A DNA stretch of 64,000 nt, from contig CACNEM010000002.1 in the NCBI GenBank assembly GCA_902619495.1, forward strand, positions 1-64,000. The letters are read 5' to 3'. Of this stretch, positions 23,219-31,926 are shown piece after piece; positions within the stretch are counted from its first letter, which is position 1, and each line of letters starts with the position of its first letter. The translations under genes and the position numbers were made by a program. The stretch is from an uncultured Pelagibacteraceae bacterium (GTDB taxonomy: Bacteria > Pseudomonadota > Alphaproteobacteria > Pelagibacterales > Pelagibacteraceae). The notes beneath the pieces were generated by a model. It made no database searches. It had not been told where the DNA came from and saw nothing but the letters and a program-made list of their open reading frames with translations.

Positions 23219-24460
23219 TTATGGTCTAATAATGCCTTTTCCAGAGACAAGATATTTGTAAGATGTTAATTGATTTATTCCTACAGGACCTCTTGGTGGA
23301 AGTCTGTTAGTAGAGATCCCAATTTCTCCTCCAAAACCAAATTCTCCACCATCAGCAAATTGAGTTGAAACATTATGCATCGCAATTGAACTATTCACGC
23401 CATTTAAAAAAATCTCGGCATTTTTTTTGTTTTCAGTAATAATGCTGTCAGTATGCATTGTACCATATTTTAAAATATGTTCGACAGCATCATTTACATT
23501 TTTAACTGCCTTGATTGAAATAATTGCATCCAAATATTCTGTCTTCCAATCTTTTTCTATAATTTTTTTTAATTTCCCTTTAAAAAGCTTATTAACTTTT
23601 CTATCAGCTCTAACTTCACATCCTGAATTTAAAAGAGCATTGATTATTTCTTTAGCATGTGAGTTTAAAGCTTTTTCTTCAATCAGAAGAGTTTCAACTG
23701 CCCCGCAAATACTTGTCCTTCTCATTTTTGCGTTTATGATTAAATCTTTCGCCATTTTTATATTTGCAGTTTTATCAACATAAATATGGCACAGTCCTTC
23801 AAGATGGCCAATTACGTGTACATTGGAAAATTTCTGCACTTTAGCTACAAGCCCTTTTCCTCCTCTTGGAACAATTACATCAATATATGCGCTCATTTTT
23901 GATAATAGTTGATCTACTACTTTTCTATTTTTATTTTCAATGAATTGAACACAGTTTTGATTGATATTATTCTTTCTTAAATTATCTCTGAATAAATTAG
24001 CTAATAATCTGTTAGAATTAAAAGCTTCAGACCCACCTCTCAAAATAGAACAATTACCTGATTTTAAACACAATGCTGCTACATCAGCAGTCACATTAGG
24101 TCTGCTTTCATAAATTACACTTATAACACCTATTGGAGTTGTGACTTTTTTAATTGTCAAATTATTTGGTCTACGCCAAACCTCTAGAACTCTTCCAACC
24201 GGATCTTTAAACTTTGCTATTTCATTGATTGAATGTCTAATACCCTCAATTCTTTTTTTATTTAAAATAAGTCTGTCAACTAAATGCTTTCTTTTGACAT
24301 TTTTGACATCTTTTAAATTTTCTCTGATTATTTTATTAGTGTTTTTTAAAAGTGATTGATTATAATTTTCTAAAACCTTTTTTATTTTTTTATGTTTCAC
24401 ACTCTTTAAATCTTTAAAGGCTTTTTTTGCATTCTTTCCTATAGATTCTAAATAACTCAT
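23219..24460 (-). CDS. proA: Gamma-glutamyl phosphate reductase
   Basis: ProA reduces gamma-glutamyl phosphate to glutamate semialdehyde in proline synthesis. The 413-residue protein is an ALDH-fold enzyme with VIYESRPNVTADVAALCLKSG, IVPRGGKGLVAKVQ and the catalytic cysteine in MRRTSICGAVETLL. The C-terminus GGEFGFGGEIGISTNRL is characteristic. It begins immediately after the proB stop, so the two form a pair whose products hand over the labile intermediate. Confidence 0.96.
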   Translation of the reverse strand: MSYLESIGKNAKKAFKDLKSVKHKKIKKVLENYNQSLLKNTNKIIRENLKDVKNVKRKHLVDRLILNKKRIEGIRHSINEIAKFKDPVGRVLEVWRRPNNLTIKKVTTPIGVISVIYESRPNVTADVAALCLKSGNCSILRGGSEAFNSNRLLANLFRDNLRKNNINQNCVQFIENKNRKVVDQLLSKMSAYIDVIVPRGGKGLVAKVQKFSNVHVIGHLEGLCHIYVDKTANIKMAKDLIINAKMRRTSICGAVETLLIEEKALNSHAKEIINALLNSGCEVRADRKVNKLFKGKLKKIIEKDWKTEYLDAIISIKAVKNVNDAVEHILKYGTMHTDSIITENKKNAEIFLNGVNSSIAMHNVSTQFADGGEFGFGGEIGISTNRLPPRGPVGINQLTSYKYLVSGKGIIRP

Positions 24461-25552
24461 TTATAATAATACCATATCATCTTTATGAATTACCTCAGAT
24501 TTGCTAAGATAACCAAGAATTATTTCTATCTCTTTACTTTGTTTACCTTTAATTTTATCTATTTCAGTCGAGCTGAATGAGGATAATCCTCTAGCCAGTT
24601 GAATATTATTCTGATCTAAAATTATTACGTTTTCTCCCTTTTTGAAACTTCCATTAATCTTGGTTATGCCGGCAGCAAGCAAGCTTTTACCATTTGATAA
24701 AGCTTTAGCTGCTCCACTATCAATGTATATAGTTCCATTATAACTAAGAGAACCAACGATCCATTTTTTTCTGGCATCTAAAGTAGAAATTTTTGGTAAG
24801 AAATGAGTATATTTTTTATTTTTAATTATGTTAAAGATTGGGTAATTCACTTTACCATTAGCAATAAACATGTGAGTACCAGAATTCATACAAATCTTAG
24901 CTGCGTCTAACTTTGTAGCAATTCCTCCTGAGCCAAATTTATTTTTCTTATTATCTATAAGCGATGTGATTTTCTCATTAATTGAATCTACCTCTCTTAT
25001 AATTTTTTTTCCTTTTGACTTGTCATATAGTCCATCAACATCAGAAAACAATATTAGAATGTCAGCGCCAATAATTTGAGCAACTCTAGCAGCCAATCTA
25101 TCATTATCTCCATATTTAATTTCACTCGTTGCTGTTGAATCATTTTCGTTTACTACAGGGATAGCTTTAAGTTTAAACAGATTGTCAAAAGTTCTTCTAA
25201 CATTAATAGCTCTCCTTCTTTGCTCTGTATCATCTGGACTAATTAAAATTTGACCAGTCTTAATCTTATATTTATCAAACAGCTTTTGAAATTCTCCTGC
25301 TAAATGAATTTGCCCAACAGCAGCAACAGCTTGGCTCATTTCTAATTTAATTTTCCTTTTTTTAACTTTGAGATATTTTTGGCCAAGAGCGATTGCTCCT
25401 GAAGAAACAATAACGAAGTTTTTTCCTTTTCCATATTTTTTTATATCTTTTATAAGAGAAGTTACCCACTTTTTTTTGAAAACGCCTTTACTGTCAACCA
25501 CAGTTGTAGATCCAAGTTTTAAAACTATTTTATTTGCATTTTTAATTAGCAT
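24461..25552 (-). CDS. proB: Glutamate 5-kinase
   Basis: ProB phosphorylates glutamate as the first step of proline synthesis. The amino acid kinase domain (about 1-255) contains VLKLGSTTVVD, VSSGAIALGQ and NENDSTATSEIKYGDNDRLAA. A C-terminal PUA-type domain (about 275-363) is present, so length is close to the E. coli form. It overlaps obgE by 11 bases. Confidence 0.95.
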   Translation of the reverse strand: MLIKNANKIVLKLGSTTVVDSKGVFKKKWVTSLIKDIKKYGKGKNFVIVSSGAIALGQKYLKVKKRKIKLEMSQAVAAVGQIHLAGEFQKLFDKYKIKTGQILISPDDTEQRRRAINVRRTFDNLFKLKAIPVVNENDSTATSEIKYGDNDRLAARVAQIIGADILILFSDVDGLYDKSKGKKIIREVDSINEKITSLIDNKKNKFGSGGIATKLDAAKICMNSGTHMFIANGKVNYPIFNIIKNKKYTHFLPKISTLDARKKWIVGSLSYNGTIYIDSGAAKALSNGKSLLAAGITKINGSFKKGENVIILDQNNIQLARGLSSFSSTEIDKIKGKQSKEIEIILGYLSKSEVIHKDDMVLL

Positions 25553-26525
25553 ATTTAATTAATATTTTTTTTATCTTTTGAATATCTTTATTGGAATAAA
25601 CAGAAACAATTTCAAATTTAGCTTTAATTTTTTTTTTAAAATCATTTAACTTTTTATTTATCTCATTAACTTCCAACAAATCTGACTTATTAAAAAAAAT
25701 AATTTCTTTTTTTTTAATTAAATTTTTATCATAATTAGATAGTTCTAACTTAATTTTTTTATAAGAATTTAATAAATTATCATCTGAAAGGTCAATTAAG
25801 TGAAGTAAAATTTTACATCTTTCTATATGCCTTAAAAATTTATCTCCAAGACCAACACCTTTATGTGCACCTTCCACTAAACCTGGAATATCAGCTAAAG
25901 TTATCTCTTTACCTCCATAATAAGATACACCTAAGTTTGGATTAATTGTTGTAAAAGGATAATTTGCTATTTTTGGCTTAGCTCTTGTTAACGCTGCGAG
26001 TAAACTAGATTTTCCAGCATTAGGCTTGCCAATGATTCCAACATCGGCGATTACTTTTAATTGTAGCCAAATCCAAAATTCTTCACCTAATTTTCCATTT
26101 GTTTTTTTTCTTGGAGCTCTATTTGTTGAGCTTTTAAATCTAACATTTCCAAGACCACCTTTACCACCAGATGCTATTAGGTATTTTTCTTTATTTTTCG
26201 TAAAATCATAAATTAAAGTATTGTTATCCTCTTCATATACCTGAGTTCCTAAAGGAACTTTTAAAACTAAATCTTCTCCATTAGCTCCAGTTTTATTTCT
26301 TTTACTTCCATGCCTCCCATGTTGAGCTTTAAAGTGTTGTGCATATCTGAAATCAATTAATGTGTTAAGATTTCTATCAGATTGAATAATTATAGATCCA
26401 CCATCTCCACCATCACCACCGTCAGGCCCACCATACTCCACAAACTTTTCTCTTCTAAAGCTTGCTGAACCTGACCCACCATTTCCAGCTTTAATATAAA
26501 TTTTTGCTTGATCTAAAAATTTCAT
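25542..26525 (-). CDS. obgE: Obg-family GTPase
   Basis: Obg GTPases act in large ribosomal subunit assembly. The glycine-rich Obg fold is at 1-158 (YIKAGNGGSGSASFRREKFV, GGPDGGDGGDGGS). The G domain follows with GKPNAGKSSLLAAL, DIPGLVEGAHKG and FFNKSDLL. The protein ends after 327 residues near the end of the G domain and lacks the extra C-terminal domain of some relatives. Order rplU-rpmA-obgE-proB is conserved in many bacteria. Confidence 0.96.
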   Translation of the reverse strand: MKFLDQAKIYIKAGNGGSGSASFRREKFVEYGGPDGGDGGDGGSIIIQSDRNLNTLIDFRYAQHFKAQHGRHGSKRNKTGANGEDLVLKVPLGTQVYEEDNNTLIYDFTKNKEKYLIASGGKGGLGNVRFKSSTNRAPRKKTNGKLGEEFWIWLQLKVIADVGIIGKPNAGKSSLLAALTRAKPKIANYPFTTINPNLGVSYYGGKEITLADIPGLVEGAHKGVGLGDKFLRHIERCKILLHLIDLSDDNLLNSYKKIKLELSNYDKNLIKKKEIIFFNKSDLLEVNEINKKLNDFKKKIKAKFEIVSVYSNKDIQKIKKILIKYAN

Positions 26526-26565
26526 ACTTATTATAATATAAATAACTAAAGTTATTTATATAGAT

Positions 26566-26820
26566 TTAATTGGGGATTACAGAAACAAAAGTTCTGTTTA
26601 ACTTAGATTTTTTGAATTTTACTTTTCCTTTGACCAAAGAAAAAATCGAGTGGTCTTTGCCCATGCCGACATTATTGCCAGGATGAATTTTAGTTCCTCT
26701 TTGTCTTACGATGATATTCCCAGGTATTACGATTTGATCACCATATTTTTTGACCCCAAGTCGTCTACCCTTACTATCTCGGCCGTTTCTTGATGATCCG
26801 CCTGCTTTTTTTGTTGCCAT
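26566..26820 (-). CDS. rpmA: 50S ribosomal protein L27
   Basis: L27 reaches the peptidyl transferase centre with its N-terminus. The 84-residue protein begins [20 protein letters not shown] and contains [18 protein letters not shown], both diagnostic. It follows rplU with an 8-base gap. Confidence 0.98.
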   Translation of the reverse strand: MATKKAGGSSRNGRDSKGRRLGVKKYGDQIVIPGNIIVRQRGTKIHPGNNVGMGKDHSIFSLVKGKVKFKKSKLNRTFVSVIPN

Positions 26821-26828
26821 TTAATTTC

Positions 26829-27236
26829 CTATTTCTTTGTTTCCTTTTTTATAACTTTTTTTTCCTCTTTTACAGGCCTCTTTTTTTCAACTTTCACAGC
26901 TTCGCCTATAACTTTACCACCTTTAGCTAAGATTTTTGTGATTTGTATCTTAGAATGACGTTGTCTATGACCATTTTTTTTTCTTGAGTGCTTTCTTCTT
27001 CTTTTATGAAAAACTAATATAGTACGATCTTTTACATTGTCTAAAAGCTTAGCTTCCACTGCAGCCCCTTCAACTTTAGGATTTCCAACTTCTGTACTTT
27101 TGTCATTGTTTACAAGTAAAACATTATCAAATCTTATTGTTTCACCAACTTTGGCATTGAGTTTTTCAATCTCTAATATTTTACTCGCAGATACTTTGTA
27201 CTGTTTCCCACCGGTTTCAATTATAGCAAATGACAT
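26829..27236 (-). CDS. rplU: 50S ribosomal protein L21 with Lys-rich C-terminal tail
   Basis: L21 is a large-subunit protein that binds 23S rRNA. Residues 1-103 match the family (FAIIETGGKQYKVSASKIL; VFHKRRRKHSRKKNGHRQ). The last 25 or so residues (VEKKRPVKEEKKVIKKETKK) are an extra charged tail, as seen in several alphaproteobacteria. A good promoter lies 28-55 bases upstream. Confidence 0.97.
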   Translation of the reverse strand: MSFAIIETGGKQYKVSASKILEIEKLNAKVGETIRFDNVLLVNNDKSTEVGNPKVEGAAVEAKLLDNVKDRTILVFHKRRRKHSRKKNGHRQRHSKIQITKILAKGGKVIGEAVKVEKKRPVKEEKKVIKKETKK

Positions 27237-27263
27237 ATAATCTCTTTTTTTTAATTTTCACGC

Positions 27264-27291
27264 AATATAACTCTAAGTGCTAGCAAGTCAA
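27264..27291 (-). promoter_or_regulatory. Promoter of rplU-rpmA
   Basis: Reading on the minus strand, TTGACT (27291-27286) and TATATT (27269-27264) are separated by 16 bases, in the 66-base gap between rplU and gloB. This is one of the clearest sigma-70-type promoters in the window and would give a leader of about 20 bases. Confidence 0.65.
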
Positions 27292-27302
27292 GATTATTGA
27301 AG

Positions 27303-28061
27303 CTAAAATGAGTCCTTTAAATCTCGTAATTTTGAAAAAACTTCAATTTCAGATGAATCTTTTAGTCCTAAAGCTTGCTTAACATCAGGATCATTACATC
27401 TTAAGAAAATATTTGTTTTAATTTCTTGTTCTAAAGTAGAGGGGATAGTTGGTTGATTAGAATTTAATTTTTTTTGAATATCGATTTCTTTCTTTTTTAA
27501 TAAGTAGTTCCTAGAGTCATACGCAGAACAGAAATTTAGATTTGACTTTGTGTATTCGTGTCCACAATAAATTTTTGTATCAAGTGGGAGGCTTTTAATT
27601 TTTTTTAATGAATTATACATTTCTTCATAAGTCCCCTCAAAAACTCTACCACATCCTAGTGAAAATAATGTATCTCCGGTAAAAGCAATTTTATCTTTAT
27701 TAAAGAAATAAACAATATGACCTTTAGTATGACCTGGAGTAAAAATTACTTTAAATTCCAAATTACCAATCTTTTGTTTTTGATTATCCTTAAGAAAGAT
27801 ATCTATTCCTGGAATACGATCTTTATCTGAGTCTGAACCTAAAATTTTTGACTTATATTTTTTTTTTAGCTCTATGTTTGCTCCAACATGATCAACGTGA
27901 TGATGAGTATTTAAAATAAAATCTAACTTTTTGTATTTATTAATTGATTTATCACAAGCCTCAAATTCAGAGGGGTCTACTATTGATACAGTATTAGTTT
28001 CTTTTTCATGAATTATATAACTGTAATTGTCATTTAAACATGGAATAATTTCTACTATCAT
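27303..28061 (-). CDS. gloB: Hydroxyacylglutathione hydrolase (glyoxalase II)
   Basis: GloB hydrolyses S-lactoylglutathione to lactate and glutathione, the second step of methylglyoxal detoxification. The 252-residue metallo-beta-lactamase fold has the two-metal motif THHHVDHVGANIELKK (near 52-67), FTPGHTKGHIVY, FTGDTLFSLGCGRVFEG and CGHEYT. It follows metW without a gap; the metW-gloB neighbourhood occurs in other alphaproteobacteria. Confidence 0.93.
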   Translation of the reverse strand: MIVEIIPCLNDNYSYIIHEKETNTVSIVDPSEFEACDKSINKYKKLDFILNTHHHVDHVGANIELKKKYKSKILGSDSDKDRIPGIDIFLKDNQKQKIGNLEFKVIFTPGHTKGHIVYFFNKDKIAFTGDTLFSLGCGRVFEGTYEEMYNSLKKIKSLPLDTKIYCGHEYTKSNLNFCSAYDSRNYLLKKKEIDIQKKLNSNQPTIPSTLEQEIKTNIFLRCNDPDVKQALGLKDSSEIEVFSKLRDLKDSF

Positions 28062-28655
28062 TTATCCTATTAAAAAAATCCCCAATTTTGAAAAAAGATT
28101 TTTTATTTCTAAATTATTTTTTTTTATTAATGAAGTTGAATCTTCATTAACTCCAATGACTTTTTTAATATTAATATTTTTTTCGTCACAAAACTTAAAT
28201 AAATCTTTAATTGTGCACATATGTAAATTAGGAGTGTTATACCAAGTATTCGGTAAAGTTTTTGTTACTGGCATTTCACCAAAAATTAAAAGTTTTATTC
28301 TCACTTTCCAGTACCCAAAATTTGGTATTGAAACAATAACTGATTTTCCTATTCTTAATAGATTTTTTAAAACTTCTTCTGGTTCATAAAAGGCTTGCAA
28401 CGTTTGGCTTAGGACAACATAGTCAAAAGATTGATCTGGAAATTGATGAAGTTCAGTTTCCGCATTCCCTTGTATAACTGGTAATCCCTTATGAATACAC
28501 TGTTGTACATTTTCTTGATTAAGTTCTAATCCACGAACTTCTATATTTTTTTCCTTTTTTAGGAAATTCATTAATGATCCATCTCCACAGCCAACGTCTA
28601 AAACTCTTGTATCATTAGGCAACAATTCAGCAATAACTTTAAATTCTTTTTTCAT
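28062..28655 (-). CDS. metW: MetW methyltransferase-fold protein of methionine synthesis
   Basis: MetW acts with MetX in homoserine acetylation in organisms carrying the pair; the exact biochemical role is not settled. The class I SAM-binding motif is DVGCGDGSLMNFL, followed by GLELNQENVQQC and the YVVLSQTLQAFYEPEEVL region. I place the start at 28655 (MKKEFKVIAELLPN), which overlaps metX by 17 bases; the open frame extends to 28682 but the added residues are not part of the fold. It lies downstream of metX in the same transcript and so should share SAM-II control. Confidence 0.9.
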   Translation of the reverse strand: MKKEFKVIAELLPNDTRVLDVGCGDGSLMNFLKKEKNIEVRGLELNQENVQQCIHKGLPVIQGNAETELHQFPDQSFDYVVLSQTLQAFYEPEEVLKNLLRIGKSVIVSIPNFGYWKVRIKLLIFGEMPVTKTLPNTWYNTPNLHMCTIKDLFKFCDEKNINIKKVIGVNEDSTSLIKKNNLEIKNLFSKLGIFLIG

Positions 28656-29778
28656 TTTTAAACTTTTCATACATCGAGTCAATAAAACCCTTTAGAGTTT
28701 TTAAAAATTCTGGTTCATTTAGTAAGAAGGAGTCATGACCTTTATCTGTAATGATTTCCGAATAAGAAACATCTGCACCAGATGCATTTAATGCAATCAC
28801 AATGTCTTTATTTTCTTTCGTTGTATAAAGCCAATCAGATGAAAATGATATCACTAAAAATTTTGTGTTTTGTTTTTTAAAGGCTTCGACTAGACCACCT
28901 TTGTATTGTTTAGAAAGATCAAAATAGTCCATTGCTCTGGTAATATAAAGTATCGAATTCGCATCAAATCTCTCTACAAAAGCATATCCTTGATGTCTAA
29001 GATAACTTTCAACTTGGAAATCTGCATTAAAACTAAATTCATAATCTGCTTTTTCTTGTAATTTTCTTCCAAATTTTTCCTGCATACCTTTTTCAGATAA
29101 ATAACTTATATGGCCAACCATTCTTGCAACAGCTAAACCATTTTTTGGTTGAACATTTTTGGATACATATTTTCCATTATCCCAAACAGGGTCAGCCATT
29201 ATTGCTTGCCGTGCCAATTCGTTTAATGCAATATTTTGGGCACTATGACTTGAACTACATGCAATTGGAATAGCCGAGAAAGCTTTTTCAGGAAATGTTG
29301 CGCAGAATTGCAATAACTGCATTCCTCCCATTGATCCACCAGTCGCACACAAAAGTTTTTTAATACCAAGGTGTTCAAGTAAAGACTCTTGTGCTCTTAC
29401 CATATCTCTTATTGTAATAACTGGGAAATCTAATCCGTAAGGCATCTTTGTATCTGGATTAATATTTTTTGGTCCAAAAGAGCCCATACATCCACCAATA
29501 ACATTTGCACAAATTACAAAATATTTATCTGTATCTATAGCTTTACCTGGACCAACCGCAGTAACCCACCACCCTTCTTTTTTTGTAATAGGATTGGTTC
29601 CAGTTACGAATTGATCCCCGGTTAATGCATGAAAAACTAAAATAGCATTATCTTTATTTCCATTCAATTTACCGTAAGTTTCGTATGCGAGTGGAAAATT
29701 ACTTATAGTCTTCCCGCAATCCAGCTTCAATGAACCAGGAACATCTAATTTCTTAATATTTTCAAGTTTTACATTCAT
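28639..29778 (-). CDS. metX: Homoserine O-acetyltransferase
   Basis: MetX acetylates homoserine for methionine synthesis. It is an alpha/beta hydrolase of 379 residues with nucleophile Ser149 in CATGGSMGGMQ and the acid and histidine in SSDWLYTTKEN and KGHDSFLL. I chose the ATG at 29778 (MNVKLENIKKLDV). The open frame also has an ATG at 29808, but that one lies inside the terminator hairpin that follows the riboswitch, and its extra residues encode the hairpin and T-run. The chosen start is 3 bases after the T-run. metX is therefore regulated by SAM through the upstream SAM-II element. Confidence 0.95.
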   Translation of the reverse strand: MNVKLENIKKLDVPGSLKLDCGKTISNFPLAYETYGKLNGNKDNAILVFHALTGDQFVTGTNPITKKEGWWVTAVGPGKAIDTDKYFVICANVIGGCMGSFGPKNINPDTKMPYGLDFPVITIRDMVRAQESLLEHLGIKKLLCATGGSMGGMQLLQFCATFPEKAFSAIPIACSSSHSAQNIALNELARQAIMADPVWDNGKYVSKNVQPKNGLAVARMVGHISYLSEKGMQEKFGRKLQEKADYEFSFNADFQVESYLRHQGYAFVERFDANSILYITRAMDYFDLSKQYKGGLVEAFKKQNTKFLVISFSSDWLYTTKENKDIVIALNASGADVSYSEIITDKGHDSFLLNEPEFLKTLKGFIDSMYEKFKNEKRI

Positions 29779-29780
29779 CC

Positions 29781-29806
29781 AAAAAAAAAGCCCAGCTAAA
29801 CTGGGC
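29781..29806 (-). terminator. Intrinsic terminator between SAM-II riboswitch and metX
   Basis: On the minus strand GCCCAG TTTAG CTGGGC forms a 6-bp GC-rich stem with 5-base loop (29806-29790), followed at once by nine T (29789-29781). Its loop plus 3' arm (TTTAGCT, 29800-29794) is exactly complementary to AGCTAAA (29821-29815) in the riboswitch 3' strand, so terminator and antiterminator exclude each other. Confidence 0.88.
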
Positions 29807-29809
29807 ATC

Positions 29810-29861
29810 CCCTTTTTAGCTACATTTGTTATGCGCTTGCAATACGGTTAAATCAGCGCGA
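29810..29861 (-). ncRNA. SAM-II riboswitch (metA/metX motif)
   Basis: This 52-base element senses S-adenosylmethionine. On the minus strand it reads TCGCGCTGATTTAACCGTAT at its 5' part, then TGCAAGCGC, then an A/T linker and AGCTAAAAAGGG at the 3' end. CGCGC and GCGC form P1, and the conserved GATTTAACCGTATTGCAAGCGC core followed by GCTAAAAAGG is the SAM-II pattern. The known family fold is an H-type pseudoknot in which the 3' purine strand pairs with the P1 loop when SAM is bound. It lies directly downstream of a promoter and upstream of a terminator and metX. Recognition is from memory of the motif, not from a covariance search. Confidence 0.93.
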
Positions 29862-29865
29862 GATA

Positions 29866-29894
29866 TTTTTACTAAATCATCACAAACTTGTCAA
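29866..29894 (-). promoter_or_regulatory. Promoter of the metX-metW transcript
   Basis: On the minus strand TTGACA (29894-29889) is followed after 17 bases by TAAAAA (29871-29866). Transcription would start about at 29860, which is the first base of the riboswitch stem, so promoter and riboswitch placement support each other. Confidence 0.6.
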
Positions 29895-29954
29895 TTTTAT
29901 ATAAGATAAAGACTTATAGAAAAACTCTAACAATTTAGATAATACTTTAATAAA

Positions 29955-31037
29955 ATGACATTTCCAAAACCATATAAGATAGTTGCTGAAAAATACGTAG
30001 CTGGAATGAGCTTATTTAAAAGCAAATTAGCTAAAATAAAATTATCTGCTAATGAATCAGCCCTAGGTCCTAGTCCAAAAGCAAAAAAAGAGTATTTAAA
30101 AGTATCTAAAAGTTTTGCACGATACCCAGACTCTGATGGAACGTTTTTAAGAAAAACTTTATCTAATAAATTTAAATTAGATAAAAATAGAATTATTTTA
30201 GGGTCAGGATCAGATCAAATTTTTGAACTGGTTTGCAAATCTTTTTTGAAGAAGGGTGATGAGGTAATTGTACCAAAATATAGTTTTATTATTTACAGGA
30301 TTTACAGCAAAATGAATGGAGCAAAAGTTATCTATTCTAAGGAAGATAATTTTACAGTTTCAGTCGAAGATATTTTAAAAAAAGTTACAAAAAGGACAAA
30401 AATTGTTTTTTTGGCTAACCCTAATAATCCTACAGGAACGTATGTTAAAAAAAGTGATTTACAGTTTTTACGGAAAAAATTAAGAAAAAATATTTTATTA
30501 GTTGTAGATGATGCCTATTTTGAGTATGTGAAACAAAAAGATTATCTTCCAGCTTTAAGAATATTTAAAAATAATAAAAACGTAGTAATGACAAGAACAT
30601 TTTCAAAAATTTATGGCTTAGCCGGATTACGTATAGGATGGGGATATGGATCAAAGGATATTATTTATGCACTTAATAAAATTAAACCACCATTTAACGT
30701 AAGTAGGCCAGCCTTGTTTGCTGCCTCTGCTGCAATTAAGGATAATGCTTGGCTAAACAAAGAAATAAAGCACGTAAATAAATGGAATAAAAAAATGTTT
30801 GATGAATTTAAAAGAATGAAAGTTGAAACTAATAAAAGCTATAGTAATTTTTTATTAGTCAATTTTGACAGAGTAAACATTAATTCATCTAAAGTTTTTA
30901 AACTTTTAGCTCAAACTGGAATTTTAGTACGTAAAATGGATGTATATGGTATTAAGAATTCGTTGAGAATTACAATTGGAAAAAGCGACGAAAATAGAAA
31001 ATTAATTTCTAAAATGAAAAAAATATTAAATGTTTAA
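29955..31037 (+). CDS. hisC: Histidinol-phosphate/aromatic aminotransferase
   Basis: A fold-type I PLP enzyme of 360 residues. It shows KLSANESALGPSPKA at the N-terminus, FLANPNNPTGTY, DDAYFEY and the PLP lysine in TRTFSKIYGLAGLRIGWGYG (PLP lysine in FSKIYG). HisC-type enzymes transaminate histidinol phosphate, and those beside tyrA often also act on phenylpyruvate or hydroxyphenylpyruvate. The overlap of 8 bases with the tyrA-like gene points to a role in tyrosine/phenylalanine synthesis. Which substrate dominates cannot be read here. Confidence 0.88.
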   Translation: MTFPKPYKIVAEKYVAGMSLFKSKLAKIKLSANESALGPSPKAKKEYLKVSKSFARYPDSDGTFLRKTLSNKFKLDKNRIILGSGSDQIFELVCKSFLKKGDEVIVPKYSFIIYRIYSKMNGAKVIYSKEDNFTVSVEDILKKVTKRTKIVFLANPNNPTGTYVKKSDLQFLRKKLRKNILLVVDDAYFEYVKQKDYLPALRIFKNNKNVVMTRTFSKIYGLAGLRIGWGYGSKDIIYALNKIKPPFNVSRPALFAASAAIKDNAWLNKEIKHVNKWNKKMFDEFKRMKVETNKSYSNFLLVNFDRVNINSSKVFKLLAQTGILVRKMDVYGIKNSLRITIGKSDENRKLISKMKKILNV

Positions 31038-31926
31038 TAAGATTAGTATAATTGGATGTGGTTTAATTGGATCTTCTATCTTAAGAGCAATAGAAGAAAA
31101 AAAATTAGCGTCTAAAATAAGTGCTTATGATAAATCTAAGAGTGTAACAGACTATCTTAAAAAAAATTTTTCAGCAGAAATTTGTAAAAATATCTCTGAT
31201 GTAGTCAAAGGTTCAGATTTAATAATAATTGCATCTCCTTTGAGCAGCTACAAAGAAATACTTCTTTCTATTCAATCTAATTTGAAAGAAAATGTAATTT
31301 TGACGGATACAGGTTCTGCTAAAAAAGAAGTGAATAAAATTATTAGCAACTTAAATCTTAAAAATGTTAATTGGATAGCTTCACATCCTATAGCTGGAAC
31401 TGAATACAGCGGTCCAGAGGCTGGCTTTTCAAGTTTGTTTAAAAATAGATGGTGCATTATATCTGCTGATAGAAAGACCCCTTCGGATAAAATAAAAGCT
31501 TTGGAAGACTTTTGGATTAAGCTTGGTAGCAAGACAAAGTTAATGACATTTGAAGATCATGATTATGTCTTATCCTTGACAAGTCATTTACCTCATGCTG
31601 TAGCTTACAGTATTGTAAAAACAGCAATAAATAATGAAGATAAATTTAAAGATGACGTCATTCAATACAGCGCAGGTGGTCTTAGAGATTTTACAAGGAT
31701 AGCAGCATCTGACCCTTTAATGTGGAAAGATATTTTTATTGATAATAGCGAAAATATTTTAAAAGTTTTAGACAATTACTCAAAGAATCTTGATGAAATA
31801 AGAGATGCTATTCAAAATAAGGATAGTAAAAAACTTCTAGAAATTTTTTCTTCAACTAAAAAAGTAAGAAAGGAAATTATTGAAGCTGGTCAGGATACAG
31901 ATAAACCAGGTTTTGGAAGAAAATAA
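31030..31926 (+). CDS. tyrA: Prephenate/arogenate dehydrogenase
   Basis: This enzyme oxidatively decarboxylates prephenate or arogenate in tyrosine synthesis. The 298-residue protein has the NAD motif IIGCGLIGSSILRAI at the N-terminus, TDTGSAKKEVNKII and the substrate-site ASHPIAGTEYSGPEAG. The C-terminal helical domain includes SLTSHLPHAVAYSI and SAGGLRDFTRIAASDP, typical of TyrA. No chorismate mutase or ACT domain is attached. It converges on plsC with no intergenic base. Confidence 0.92.
   Translation: MFNKISIIGCGLIGSSILRAIEEKKLASKISAYDKSKSVTDYLKKNFSAEICKNISDVVKGSDLIIIASPLSSYKEILLSIQSNLKENVILTDTGSAKKEVNKIISNLNLKNVNWIASHPIAGTEYSGPEAGFSSLFKNRWCIISADRKTPSDKIKALEDFWIKLGSKTKLMTFEDHDYVLSLTSHLPHAVAYSIVKTAINNEDKFKDDVIQYSAGGLRDFTRIAASDPLMWKDIFIDNSENILKVLDNYSKNLDEIRDAIQNKDSKKLLEIFSSTKKVRKEIIEAGQDTDKPGFGRK

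Noticed and set aside
23427-23783. 118-codon open frame antisense to proA
   Set aside because: Hydrophobic by codon mirror effect only; proA is clearly the real gene.
28027-28389. 120-codon open frame opposite metW and gloB
   Set aside because: Spans the junction of two well supported genes on the other strand; no motif.
29779-29808. Upstream ATG of metX at 29808
   Set aside because: It lies inside the terminator hairpin; the residues it adds merely translate the hairpin and the T-run.
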